A stretch of 64,000 nt of DNA from NCBI RefSeq assembly GCF_000772705.2, contig NZ_JSBW02000027.1:186001-250000 (forward strand), written 5' to 3'. The position numbers were made by a program, and so were the translations under genes. Shown one piece after another: positions 15,417 to 23,414 of this stretch (its first letter is position 1; each line of letters starts with the position of its first letter). The DNA is from Xanthomonas vasicola. GTDB taxonomy: Bacteria; Pseudomonadota; Gammaproteobacteria; Xanthomonadales; Xanthomonadaceae. The notes below the pieces were generated by a model that worked only from the letters and a program-made list of their open reading frames with translations, was not told the origin of the DNA and searched no databases.

Positions 15417-17555
15417 ATGCGCCCCACGCTTCTTGTCACCGCGCTCGCCGCTGCGCTCGCTCTGCATACCCAGCCTGCCTTCGCTCAACATACCGCCAGT
15501 CCCGCCGTAACCGAGCTGGACGGCGTGGATGTCGTCGGCCGTGCGCAGACGCTCTACAAATCCGAAGACGCTGCCGTTGCCACGCGCACCGATACGCCAT
15601 TGGCGCTGGTGCCGCAGTCGGTGCAGGTGTTGCCGCGCGAGTTGATCGACGACCAGGCTGCGCGTCAGATCACCGATTTGTATCGCAGCATCAGCGGCAT
15701 CAGCTTCTTCAGCTATGCCGGTGTGACCTTGCGCGGTTTCCGCCAGGAAAACGTGCTGTACGATAGTCTGCGCGGCGACCCGTATGCCGGCTTCTCAGTG
15801 CCGCAGCTGTTCAACATAGAGCGCGTGGAAGTGCTCAAAGGCCCGGCCGGCGCGCTGTATGGCGGTGGCGAACCGGGCGGCGTCATCAATTATGTCACGC
15901 GCAAACCCGGCCATCAGGCTGAGCGGCGCATAGAACTGCAGGTCGGCAATCAATCCTTCGGCGCGGCCTCGTTCGAAGCCACCGGGCCGGTGCGCGAAGA
16001 TGGCCGTGTCCGCTACCGCATCGGCGCCTATGCCGATGGCGAAGATGGGTTTCGCTGGAACACCGATAGCCAAAGCCAGATCGGCGATGCGTCAGTGGCC
16101 TTCGATATCGGCGACACTGGCGAGCTAACCCTGCAGTACACCGACATCACCCAAAACCTGGGCGGCAATCGCCTGCGCGGGGTGCCGGTGGATAACGCCG
16201 GCAACTTCCTTACCGACCGGCGTTGGAATCACAACGAGCCCACCGACTTCCTGGACATGCGCGCAAAGGTGGCGTTTGCGCAGTACCGGTTCGCACCGTC
16301 CAGCGCGTGGGAGGTGGACATGGCGCTGCGCTGGTTCAAGAACGACGAGCATCAGATCTATCACGAGCCGATGGGCTTGATCGACCGCGATCGCGATGGC
16401 ACTGCCGAATGGATGACCCGACAGTTGCGCAATCAGTACCGCGACAACGATGCGATCTCCAGCAATGTCAATGCGGTGTTCCGCACCAGCACCGGTGCGA
16501 TCGAGCACAAGCTGCTGATGGGCGCGGACTACTACCGCCTGGATGCTGATTTCCGCGCGCAAACCGCTAATACCGCCGACACCGGCCGCGTACGTGGCCC
16601 AGTGCCGGGTATCGATCTGTTCAACCCCGTGTACGGGCGCAGCGGCTTCTACGATTACGGCTTGGACACCTTGCCATGGCGCGCAACCAGCACGCGCGGT
16701 CAACGTTATGGCGCATATCTGCAGGACGAACTCACACTGACCCCGCGCTGGTATGCAATGGCCGGGCTACGCTGGGATGGCTTCAGGGACGACAACCTGC
16801 TGGACGGCTCACGCGTTACCGGCAACGATATGAGTTGGCGCGTCGGCAGCACTGTCGTGCTGCGCGAGGGCATCAATGCCTACGCAAGTTACGCCAGCGG
16901 TTTCTTGCCGCAGGACGCCGCCAATCAGGACAGCAGCGTGGGCGGCCCGTTCGACCCGGAACGCAGCACGCAATGGGAAGTGGGCCTGAAGACTGCCCTC
17001 AACGACGGTGGGTTGACCCTCCACACGGCGCTGTATCGCATCGAGCGCAGCAACATCGTGCAGGCCAACGGCCGCATCGTCGATGGCGTCAATCAGCTCT
17101 CTGCACTTGGCCTGGTGCGCAGCGAAGGTCTGGAAGTAGACCTGCTGGCCGATCTCACCGAGCGCTGGGTACTTAACCTCACCTACGCTTACAACGATGC
17201 ACGCGTGCTCGATGCAGGCACCGACGGCATCACCAATGCGGCCGGCGATCGCTTCGCCAATGCGCCGCGCAACACCTTCGGTTTATGGACACGCTACGAC
17301 CTGCCGGTGTGGCGCTCGGCAATCGCCTTTGGTGCCGACTACGTGGGCGAACGCGTCAGCCTGGACGGGCAGCGCGTCAAACCGTATGCCATTTACGACA
17401 TCAGCTGGCAGACGCAATGGGACGCGTGGAAACTGCAGATCAACGTCAAGAACCTGTTCGACAAGGTGTATGCGGTGAGCGGTTTCAACACCCGCGCCGG
17501 GCATTTCCCTGGCGAGCCGCGCCGCATCTATGCGCAGTTGGCATACAGCTTTTGA
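15417..17555 (+). CDS. TonB-dependent siderophore receptor
   Basis: Outer-membrane gated channel for ferric siderophores, 712 residues. The signal peptide ends AFA|QHT near residue 23. The plug domain contains PQSVQVLPRELIDDQ, YAGVTLRGFRQENVLYD, VEVLKGPAGALYGGGEPGG and VINYVTRKPG, the classical FhuA/FpvA/PupB-like signature. The 22-strand barrel ends in YAQLAYSF with the C-terminal Phe needed for outer-membrane assembly. There is no extended N-terminal signalling domain, so it is unlikely to work through a FecI/FecR cascade, and neither gene is adjacent. A Fur-like site overlaps the start region. The ligand is unknown. Confidence 0.93.
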   Translation: MRPTLLVTALAAALALHTQPAFAQHTASPAVTELDGVDVVGRAQTLYKSEDAAVATRTDTPLALVPQSVQVLPRELIDDQAARQITDLYRSISGISFFSYAGVTLRGFRQENVLYDSLRGDPYAGFSVPQLFNIERVEVLKGPAGALYGGGEPGGVINYVTRKPGHQAERRIELQVGNQSFGAASFEATGPVREDGRVRYRIGAYADGEDGFRWNTDSQSQIGDASVAFDIGDTGELTLQYTDITQNLGGNRLRGVPVDNAGNFLTDRRWNHNEPTDFLDMRAKVAFAQYRFAPSSAWEVDMALRWFKNDEHQIYHEPMGLIDRDRDGTAEWMTRQLRNQYRDNDAISSNVNAVFRTSTGAIEHKLLMGADYYRLDADFRAQTANTADTGRVRGPVPGIDLFNPVYGRSGFYDYGLDTLPWRATSTRGQRYGAYLQDELTLTPRWYAMAGLRWDGFRDDNLLDGSRVTGNDMSWRVGSTVVLREGINAYASYASGFLPQDAANQDSSVGGPFDPERSTQWEVGLKTALNDGGLTLHTALYRIERSNIVQANGRIVDGVNQLSALGLVRSEGLEVDLLADLTERWVLNLTYAYNDARVLDAGTDGITNAAGDRFANAPRNTFGLWTRYDLPVWRSAIAFGADYVGERVSLDGQRVKPYAIYDISWQTQWDAWKLQINVKNLFDKVYAVSGFNTRAGHFPGEPRRIYAQLAYSF

Positions 17556-17997
17556 CGGTGGCGCAGCTGGTGTACGCGCTGCATCCGCCGGCACCTGCGA
17601 TGTCAGCAAGCATCACGCATCACGCGTGCGATACGCATTGACGCAGCACCGGCATGACGCTCGCTTCAGGCGTCGAATAACGCACGGGCTGCGGCTGGGC
17701 GCATGCAGACGCATGCGAAAACAGCATGCAAACACTGCACCACGACTGCCAGCACCGTTGTTCGATAGATGATCGCGCAAATCACCTTGTTCCGTCAGCA
17801 CTGTGACGCACGTCAACCGATGCGACTGTGTGCTATGGCCAATGCAGCCTCGGCTGCAGCAGTGGAATGAACCTGTACCGAATCGCGCAGGCACATGTGG
17901 GCTGGAATTTAACGTCCGGTGGGACACACTAGAGCCCGTCGCGATGTCGAGCCTCGCTCCACACATCGCCCTCTTCCCCCCACTGACCGGAATCCGC
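17556..17997. other. Gene-free stretch upstream of the beta-helix protein
   Basis: About 440 bp. The downstream frame stays open back to 17803, but that N-terminal extension has no signal-peptide character, so I treat it as non-coding. I see no convincing promoter, terminator or repeat here. Confidence 0.5.
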
Positions 17998-19050
17998 ATG
18001 CCTTCGCTTGCCCGCTCCGTTTCCGCCCTGTTGCCACTGATGTTTGCGACTGCCTGCTCTGCCGCGCCGCCAGCCAAATCCGGCCCGCCGGCTGCGCCTG
18101 TGGCTGCATGCACCGCCAAAGCACGTCCTGGCCAGGACCTGCAAAAAGCCATCGACAAGTTGCCGCAAAGCGATACGCCGGCGGTGTTGTGCCTGGAAAA
18201 AGGCGAGTTCCCGCTTAATGGCCTGGTATCGATCCACCGCGGCAACCTCACCCTGCGCGGTCAAGGCCCCAGCACCATCGTGCGCATGGCCGACGGCGTG
18301 CAGCAGCCGGTTCTGGTGGTCGGCGATTACGAAAACCAGCAGCCCACCGGCGTGATCCGCAATGTCAGCATCGAAGACATGCAGATCGTCGCCAGCACTG
18401 GCGACAAAGAATTCATGCCCGAGCGCCCCTATCTAAGCAATAGCGCAGTAGTGGTGCGGTCCGGGCAAGGCATCCGGCTTGCCGGCCTGCAGGTCAACAA
18501 GTGCCGTAGCGCGTGCTTGCTGAGCGAGTATGACACTCGTGAGATCACCATCGAAAACAACGATGTGTCTGGCGCAATCTGGGACGGCGTGTCGTTCAAC
18601 CGCACCGCCAAGGTCACGATGGTCAATAACTACATCCACGACAACGTGGCTGCTGGTTTGACCACCGAACACCTGGAAGACAGCGAGATTCGCAACAACC
18701 GCTTCGAGCGCAATGGCAGCCAAGGTATCTATCTCTCGGATGCACGGCGCAATCGCTTTAGCAACAATCAATTCGACGGCAACAAAGTGGCTGGCGTGTT
18801 TCTGGCCTGCGCGATTCGTTATCGCACACCGGAAATTTTGTGCTGGGACAACAGCATGAGCCAGGACAACGTATTCGAGAACAACCGTTTCGCCAACATG
18901 CCGTTCACCTACACCATCGGCGTGGACCGGGCAGCCAACTGCACGGCGGCCGACTTCAAGCCGAATCTATGGCGCAACAACCAGGCCGACATGGCCGGTG
19001 TGGATATCGATCCGCAGCGCTATGGGTACTGCGTGCGTCTGGAGCAATGA
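17998..19050 (+). CDS. Secreted right-handed parallel beta-helix protein
   Basis: A 350-residue exported protein. The N-terminus MPSLARSVSALLPLMFATACSA is a signal peptide; the Cys could be lipidated, though the residue at -3 is not typical. The rest is a series of about 22-residue parallel beta-helix rungs with Asn ladders (ENNDVSGAIWDGVSFNRTAK, NNYIHDNVAAGL, IRNNRFERNGSQGIYL, RFSNNQFDGNKVAGVFL). This fold occurs in polysaccharide lyases, NosD-type proteins and surface proteins; I see no catalytic signature that decides. The ATG at 17998 was chosen because it opens the signal peptide. No operon partner is evident. Confidence 0.75.
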   Translation: MPSLARSVSALLPLMFATACSAAPPAKSGPPAAPVAACTAKARPGQDLQKAIDKLPQSDTPAVLCLEKGEFPLNGLVSIHRGNLTLRGQGPSTIVRMADGVQQPVLVVGDYENQQPTGVIRNVSIEDMQIVASTGDKEFMPERPYLSNSAVVVRSGQGIRLAGLQVNKCRSACLLSEYDTREITIENNDVSGAIWDGVSFNRTAKVTMVNNYIHDNVAAGLTTEHLEDSEIRNNRFERNGSQGIYLSDARRNRFSNNQFDGNKVAGVFLACAIRYRTPEILCWDNSMSQDNVFENNRFANMPFTYTIGVDRAANCTAADFKPNLWRNNQADMAGVDIDPQRYGYCVRLEQ

Positions 19051-19119
19051 GACGCGTGCACTAAGAACAGCGGCCAGGCGTGCAGCAATGCACGCCCGGC
19101 CGCTGCAGTTACGGCAGCC

Positions 19120-20814
19120 TTACGAGGCCAGCGCCTGCTCGTGCACCCCGGCAATTGCGCGGCCCGATGGATCTGCCATCGCGGCAAAACTCGCATCCCA
19201 GGCGATCGCGGTTGGCGACGAACAGGCGATCGACTTGCCACCCGGCACCGTTTCCGCCGCCGCCTGGCTGGGGAAGAATTGCTCGAACAAGGTGCGATAG
19301 AAATACGCTTCCTTGGTCTGCGGCGGGTTGACCGGATAGCGTCGATCGGCAGCGGCAAGTTCGCGATCGCTCACCTGCGCTGCGGCGTGCGCTTTCAATC
19401 CGTCGATCCAGCCATAGCCGACGCCGTCGCTGAACTGCTCCTTCTGACGCCACAGAATCGATTCCGGCAGATAGCCCGCGAATGCTTCGCGCAGCACGCC
19501 CTTTTCCATGCGCGTGGCGCCGCTGCTGGTCTTGTCGATCATTTTGAAACTGGCGTCCATGCGCATTGCGACATCCAGGAATTCGCGGTCCAGGAATGGC
19601 ACGCGCGGCTCCACGCCCCAGGCCATCATCGACTTGTTTGCGCGCAGGCAATCGTAGTTGTTGAGCGCCTCGAGCTTGCGCACCAGCTCTTCATGGAATT
19701 CACGCGCGTTCGGCGCCTTATGGAAGTACAGGTAGCCGCCGAAGATCTCGTCGCTGCCTTCGCCGGAGAGCACCATCTTGACGCCCATCGCCTTGATCCG
19801 CCGCGCCAACAAAAACATCGGCGTGGAAGCGCGAATGGTGGTGACGTCGTAGGTTTCGATGTGGCGAATGACGTCGGGCAACGCATCCAACCCTTCTTCG
19901 AAGGTGTATTCGAAACCGTGGTGCACGGTGCCCAGCGCTGCGGCAGCAACTTCCGCCGCAGCCAGATCGGGCGAGCCTTTCAAGCCGATCGCGAACGAAT
20001 GCAGGCGCGGCCACCACGCTTCGGTGGTGTCGTTTTCTTCGACGCGGTGACGGGCGTAGCGCGAAGCAACTGCTGCAACCAACGAGGAATCCAGCCCGCC
20101 CGACAACAACACGCCGTACGGCACGTCGGTCATCAGCTGGCGGTGCACGGCACGCTCGAAGGCTTCGCGCAATTCCTGCAGTTGCACCTGCACGCCTTCC
20201 ACTTCGGCATATTCGCGCCAGGCGCGTTCGTAGTAACGGCTCAGCACCCCGGTGGCGCTGTCGTACCAATGACCCGGCGGGAACTGCGCCGCGTCGGCGC
20301 AATCGTCCACCAGCGATTTCAATTCAGATGCCACCCGCAGGCGGCCTTCGCGGTCGTGCCCCCAGTACAGCGGCACCACACCGATCGGGTCGCGCGCGAT
20401 GATCACCCGCCCTTCCGTCTTGTCCCACAGCGCGAACGCAAAGATGCCGTTGAGGCGGTTGAGATACGAGGCCGGCGCATCTTCGCGATACAGCGCATTG
20501 ATCACCTCGCAATCGGAGCCGGTCTGGAAGGCGTACGGGTGCAGCAGTTCGGCCTTGAGTTCGCGATGGTTGTAGATCTCGCCATTGACCGCCAAGGCGA
20601 GCTGCCCGTCTTCGGATAGCAGCGGCTGCGAGCCGCCGGCCGGGTCGACGATGGCAAGGCGCTCGTGCACCAGAATGGCACCGGTATCGACGTAGACGCC
20701 GCTCCAGTCGGGCCCGCGATGACGCTGCCGCTGCGAACATTCCAGTGCCTGCCGGCGCAGCGCCTGCAGATCGTCACCGGGTTGCAGGCCGAAAATACCG
20801 AAGATGGAACACAT
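19120..20814 (-). CDS. asnB: Asparagine synthetase B (glutamine-hydrolysing)
   Basis: Converts aspartate, glutamine and ATP to asparagine, glutamate and AMP. The 564 residues match the family. The class II glutaminase domain starts at Cys2 (MCSIFGIFGL), which is the catalytic nucleophile after Met removal and fixes the start at 20814. The synthetase domain has the ATP pyrophosphatase P-loop LSGGLDSSLVAA and the LSGEGSDEIFGGY motif. A ribosome binding site (AGGAG) lies 9 nt upstream. It is the last gene of the minus-strand dapD...dapE run, but a leader peptide rich in Asn codons and an intrinsic terminator separate it from dapE, pointing to its own attenuation control by asparagine supply. Confidence 0.96.
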   Translation of the reverse strand: MCSIFGIFGLQPGDDLQALRRQALECSQRQRHRGPDWSGVYVDTGAILVHERLAIVDPAGGSQPLLSEDGQLALAVNGEIYNHRELKAELLHPYAFQTGSDCEVINALYREDAPASYLNRLNGIFAFALWDKTEGRVIIARDPIGVVPLYWGHDREGRLRVASELKSLVDDCADAAQFPPGHWYDSATGVLSRYYERAWREYAEVEGVQVQLQELREAFERAVHRQLMTDVPYGVLLSGGLDSSLVAAVASRYARHRVEENDTTEAWWPRLHSFAIGLKGSPDLAAAEVAAAALGTVHHGFEYTFEEGLDALPDVIRHIETYDVTTIRASTPMFLLARRIKAMGVKMVLSGEGSDEIFGGYLYFHKAPNAREFHEELVRKLEALNNYDCLRANKSMMAWGVEPRVPFLDREFLDVAMRMDASFKMIDKTSSGATRMEKGVLREAFAGYLPESILWRQKEQFSDGVGYGWIDGLKAHAAAQVSDRELAAADRRYPVNPPQTKEAYFYRTLFEQFFPSQAAAETVPGGKSIACSSPTAIAWDASFAAMADPSGRAIAGVHEQALAS

Positions 20815-20883
20815 GGAGACACTCCTGAAAAACTGCGGGGGTTGGCGGCCGGTGAGAGACCGTGCTGCATGAAAATGACACCC

Positions 20884-20915
20884 AAAAAAAACCCGCATCG
20901 GCCGATGCGGGTTTT
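20884..20915 (-). terminator. Attenuator terminator upstream of asnB
   Basis: A perfect palindrome at 20888-20915 with 14-nt arms (AAAACCCGCATCGG and its complement) is followed on the minus strand by eight T residues (20891-20884). It lies 70 nt upstream of the asnB ATG and downstream of the Asn-rich leader frame, so it would stop transcription before asnB. The 5' arm can instead pair with an upstream copy of the 3' arm (20955-20967), which would prevent terminator formation. Confidence 0.85.
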
Positions 20916-20944
20916 CTGATTCCTGGGCGATTGGTGGATTTCGC

Positions 20945-21034
20945 CTAGTCGCAGACCCGCATCGGCCGCGCACGATTATTCGTGCGCAGATTGTTGCGGT
21001 TGGCGTTATTGAGGTTGGCAAAGCGAATGACCAT
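20945..21034 (-). CDS. Asn-rich leader peptide of asnB
   Basis: A 29-codon frame from ATG at 21034 to TAG at 20945, with Asn at residues 7, 9, 10, 12, 14, 15, 19 and 20 (eight of 29). The Asn codons run over a self-complementary stretch (GCGCACGA-ATAA-TCGTGCGC). The last codons cover GGCCGATGCGGGT (20967-20955), identical to the 3' arm of the terminator 40-80 nt downstream. This is the layout of trpL/hisL/ilvL-type leaders: stalling at Asn codons would free the copy to pair with the terminator's 5' arm. No good ribosome binding site is visible before the ATG, which is the main weakness. It begins 74 nt after the dapE stop. Confidence 0.72.
   Translation of the reverse strand: MVIRFANLNNANRNNLRTNNRARPMRVCD
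20951..20998 (-). promoter_or_regulatory. Antiterminator / pause hairpin segment of the asnB attenuator
   Basis: Segment 2 (20967-20955, GGCCGATGCGGGT on the minus strand) can pair over 13 bp with the terminator's 5' arm (+ strand 20900-20912). Upstream, CCGCA and the 8-bp stem GCGCACGA/TCGTGCGC can fold with UGCGG of segment 2 into the alternative 1:2 hairpin. The UAG stop directly follows segment 2, so a ribosome finishing the leader would mask it and let the terminator form. Confidence 0.65.
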
Positions 21035-21107
21035 GTGGCCGACGCTAACCGTTCGGTTTCATCGGCGCAACTGTTTCAGCGGCAACGACGGCGTGCACGT
21101 GACCCGA

Positions 21108-22238
21108 TCACCCGACCAGCAAGCGCTCGATCAGCGTGCGATACAGCGCCGGCAGCGCCTGCAGATCGGCCACACGCACGTGCTCGTCGACCTGATGGAT
21201 GCTGGCGTTGACCGGGCCGACTTCGATGCACTGCGCGCCCAGCGGTGCGATGAACCGCGCGTCGGAAGTACCGCCACCGGTGCTCTCTTCCGGCGGCGCA
21301 CCGGCGAACTCACCCAACACCTCACGCGCGACACTGCGCAAGCGCCCTTCCGGTGTGTAGAACGGCTCGCCGCTGCGATGCCAGCGCAACGCATAGTCCA
21401 GCGCATGCCGATCGAGCAGTGCAGTGATTTCGGCCTCCAGGCGCGGCGCGTCCCAGTGGGGCGTGTAGCGCAGATTGAAGGCCACCTGCAGCTCGCCGGG
21501 GATCACGTTATTGGCGCCTGTGCCGGCGTGGATATTGGAGAGTTGCAGACTGGTCGGCGGAAAACTTTCGAAGCCATCGTCCCATTGCCGCGCGACCAAT
21601 TCGGCCAGCGCAGGCGCTGCCAGATGAATCGGATTGCGCGCCTTCTGTGGGTACGCCACGTGCCCCTGCACGCCCTTGACGGTGAGCGTACCGGACAGGC
21701 TGCCGCGACGACCGACGCGCAACAGATCACCCAAGCGCTCGGTAGACGATGGCTCCCCGGTAATGCACCAATCGATCGCCTGCCCGCGTTCGCGAAATAG
21801 GTTAGCGACACGGCGCACGCCATCGATGGCATCGCCCTCCTCATCAGAAGTCAGCAACACTGCCAGCGTGCCGGCATGCGTGGGATGCGCGGCAACGAAC
21901 TGCTCTGCGGCAACCACGAACGCAGCGACGCTGCCTTTCATGTCAGCCGTACCGCGCCCATACAGCACGCCGTCGCGGATCTGCGGATCGAACGGATCGC
22001 TGGTCCACACTTCGCGCGGGCCCGGCGGTACCACATCGGTATGCCCCAGCAGCACCAGCACCGGCGCGCCACTGCCATGCGTGGCCCATAGATTGTCGAC
22101 CTCGCCCAGTCGCAAGTACTCGCAAGCAAAGCCGGCGGCAGTCAAGCGCTCTGCAAGCAGCGCTTGGCAACCAGCATCGTCAGGGGTCACCGAGGCGCGT
22201 GCGATCAGATCGCAGGTCAGCTTCAGCACATCGTTCAT
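21108..22238 (-). CDS. dapE: Succinyl-diaminopimelate desuccinylase
   Basis: Zinc metallopeptidase-like enzyme (M20 family) that cleaves N-succinyl-LL-diaminopimelate in lysine and peptidoglycan precursor synthesis. The 376 residues match the family. Metal-site motifs are [12 protein letters not shown] (His, with Asp in [12 protein letters not shown]), [11 protein letters not shown] with the Glu pair, and the C-terminal [13 protein letters not shown] region. It lies downstream of dapD and an arsC-like gene in the same direction, as in the yffB-dapE pair of E. coli. It starts 18 nt after the broken GNAT gene. Confidence 0.96.
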   Translation of the reverse strand: MNDVLKLTCDLIARASVTPDDAGCQALLAERLTAAGFACEYLRLGEVDNLWATHGSGAPVLVLLGHTDVVPPGPREVWTSDPFDPQIRDGVLYGRGTADMKGSVAAFVVAAEQFVAAHPTHAGTLAVLLTSDEEGDAIDGVRRVANLFRERGQAIDWCITGEPSSTERLGDLLRVGRRGSLSGTLTVKGVQGHVAYPQKARNPIHLAAPALAELVARQWDDGFESFPPTSLQLSNIHAGTGANNVIPGELQVAFNLRYTPHWDAPRLEAEITALLDRHALDYALRWHRSGEPFYTPEGRLRSVAREVLGEFAGAPPEESTGGGTSDARFIAPLGAQCIEVGPVNASIHQVDEHVRVADLQALPALYRTLIERLLVG

Positions 22239-22256
22239 GTCGTCAGGCCTTTTTGA

Positions 22257-22741
22257 TCACACGGTTGATTTATGCGTCGCTGGGGCAGCATCCGGGCCAT
22301 GCCACTGCATCGCCTGCACGCGCACCGCAAAACGCTCGTGTCCCGGCATACGGCCGCCGTGGCGGCCGGTGATGCCAAAGCCGCAGCGTTGGTAGAACGC
22401 CAGTGCCGTGTCATTTCCTTGCAGCAATTCCAGCGAAAGGACGTTCGGGCGGTCCTGCGGGACCGCTGCAACCAGCGCTGCGCCCACGCCGCGTCGTTGC
22501 GCGTCCGGCGCCACAGACAGCCAGGCGAGTTCCTGCGCATCGTAGGCCACGCATCCCACCACGCGTCCGTCGAGCTCGCCACGCGCAACATATAGTCGAA
22601 CGGTGACTCACGCTCGGCGGCGATCGGCAGGGGTAGAAACGCTTTCGGCAAGCCGGCCGCCCGCAGCGCCTGCTGCCGCGCCGCATCGTGTACGGCACAC
22701 AGCGTGAGCCAGTCCTCGGCCTGGTAGGGCCGCACGTTCAC
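22257..22741 (-). pseudogene. GNAT acetyltransferase, frameshifted
   Basis: Two overlapping frames together encode one GNAT protein of about 160 residues. The N-terminal part runs from GTG at 22741 (MNVRPYQAEDWLTLCAVHDA) to SPFDY. The C-terminal part, in another frame, carries ELAWLSVAPDAQRRGVGAAL, the acetyl-CoA-binding motif A, then LAFYQRCGFGITGR. The frames meet at TATA (22591-22594); a single TA would restore one frame reading FDYVARGELDGRVVGCVAYD. So this is probably a TA-duplication frameshift or a sequencing error. The GTG overlaps the stop of the arsC-like gene (GTGA), showing it belonged to the operon. Confidence 0.8.
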
Positions 22742-23094
22742 TCGATGTCGAACCGCTTCTTGAAGCCGTTATCGGAGAATCCTTGGCTCAACGCGTCGTC
22801 GTCGGTGACGACCACGGGCCGTCGGATCAGCTGCGGATACTCGCGCAGCAGCAGCTTCCATTCGGCCTGCGAGCCAGGCGTCTTTTTGTTGTCCGGCAAC
22901 TGGCGCCAGGTGGTCGAGGACTTGTTGATCAATGCATCGAATCCGCCGGCCTGTTCGGCCCAGGCGACCAGCGTTTCCGGCTCGGGTTTTTGCTCGCGGT
23001 AATCGACGAACGTGTAGGCCACGCCGAAGCGATCCAGCCACTTGGTTGCCTTCTTGCAGGTGTCGCAATTCTTCAATCCGTACAGCGTGGTCAT
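22738..23094 (-). CDS. ArsC/Spx-family reductase-like protein (YffB type)
   Basis: A 118-residue thioredoxin-fold protein, the usual length. It opens [20 protein letters not shown], with a CxxC-type Cys pair at the redox position, and has the conserved INKSSTTWRQLP and LIRRPVVVTDDD. Such proteins are related to arsenate reductase but usually have no role in arsenic resistance; the E. coli homologue yffB is also next to dapE. Starts and stops overlap both neighbours by 4 nt (ATGA upstream, GTGA downstream), so translation is probably coupled. Confidence 0.9.
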   Translation of the reverse strand: MTTLYGLKNCDTCKKATKWLDRFGVAYTFVDYREQKPEPETLVAWAEQAGGFDALINKSSTTWRQLPDNKKTPGSQAEWKLLLREYPQLIRRPVVVTDDDALSQGFSDNGFKKRFDIE

Positions 23095-23414
23095 GGTGTG
23101 CCCTTCTGGACTGCGCGGCGCACGCTTGCGCTCGCCGACAGGGTGTTTGCCAATTGATGGTGTTCAAGGCCGCGTGCGGGGAGAAACACGACATCGGCGC
23201 GTTCGCCATGGAATTTCAGCGCCATCCGCAGCGGCGGAACGAGTGCAGGCGCCAGCCAACGCAGAATGTCCAGCTGCTGCGGAATGCCATCGCGCATCAG
23301 CGAGCCGGCGATGTAGACCGCCACCCATCCCAACCGGAGGGTCGGGATGCCCCAACGGATCCAGCCACCGGGCGAACGCGACAGCATGGCGCCGACAGGC
23401 TGCGTGGCACTCAA
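23091..23414 (-). CDS. Hypothetical protein between dapD and arsC-like gene
   Basis: A 107-residue protein I do not recognise. It starts with TTG at 23414, overlapping the dapD stop (TTGA), and its stop overlaps the next ATG (ATGA); this double coupling is the main evidence that it is translated. The sequence has a moderately hydrophobic middle ([32 protein letters not shown]) and a basic C-terminus, so a peripheral membrane protein is possible. No motif suggests a function. Confidence 0.6.
   Translation of the reverse strand: MSATQPVGAMLSRSPGGWIRWGIPTLRLGWVAVYIAGSLMRDGIPQQLDILRWLAPALVPPLRMALKFHGERADVVFLPARGLEHHQLANTLSASASVRRAVQKGTP

Noticed and set aside
17803-17997. An N-terminal extension of the beta-helix protein
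   Set aside because: The extra 65 residues lack signal character, whereas the ATG at 17998 opens a proper signal peptide.
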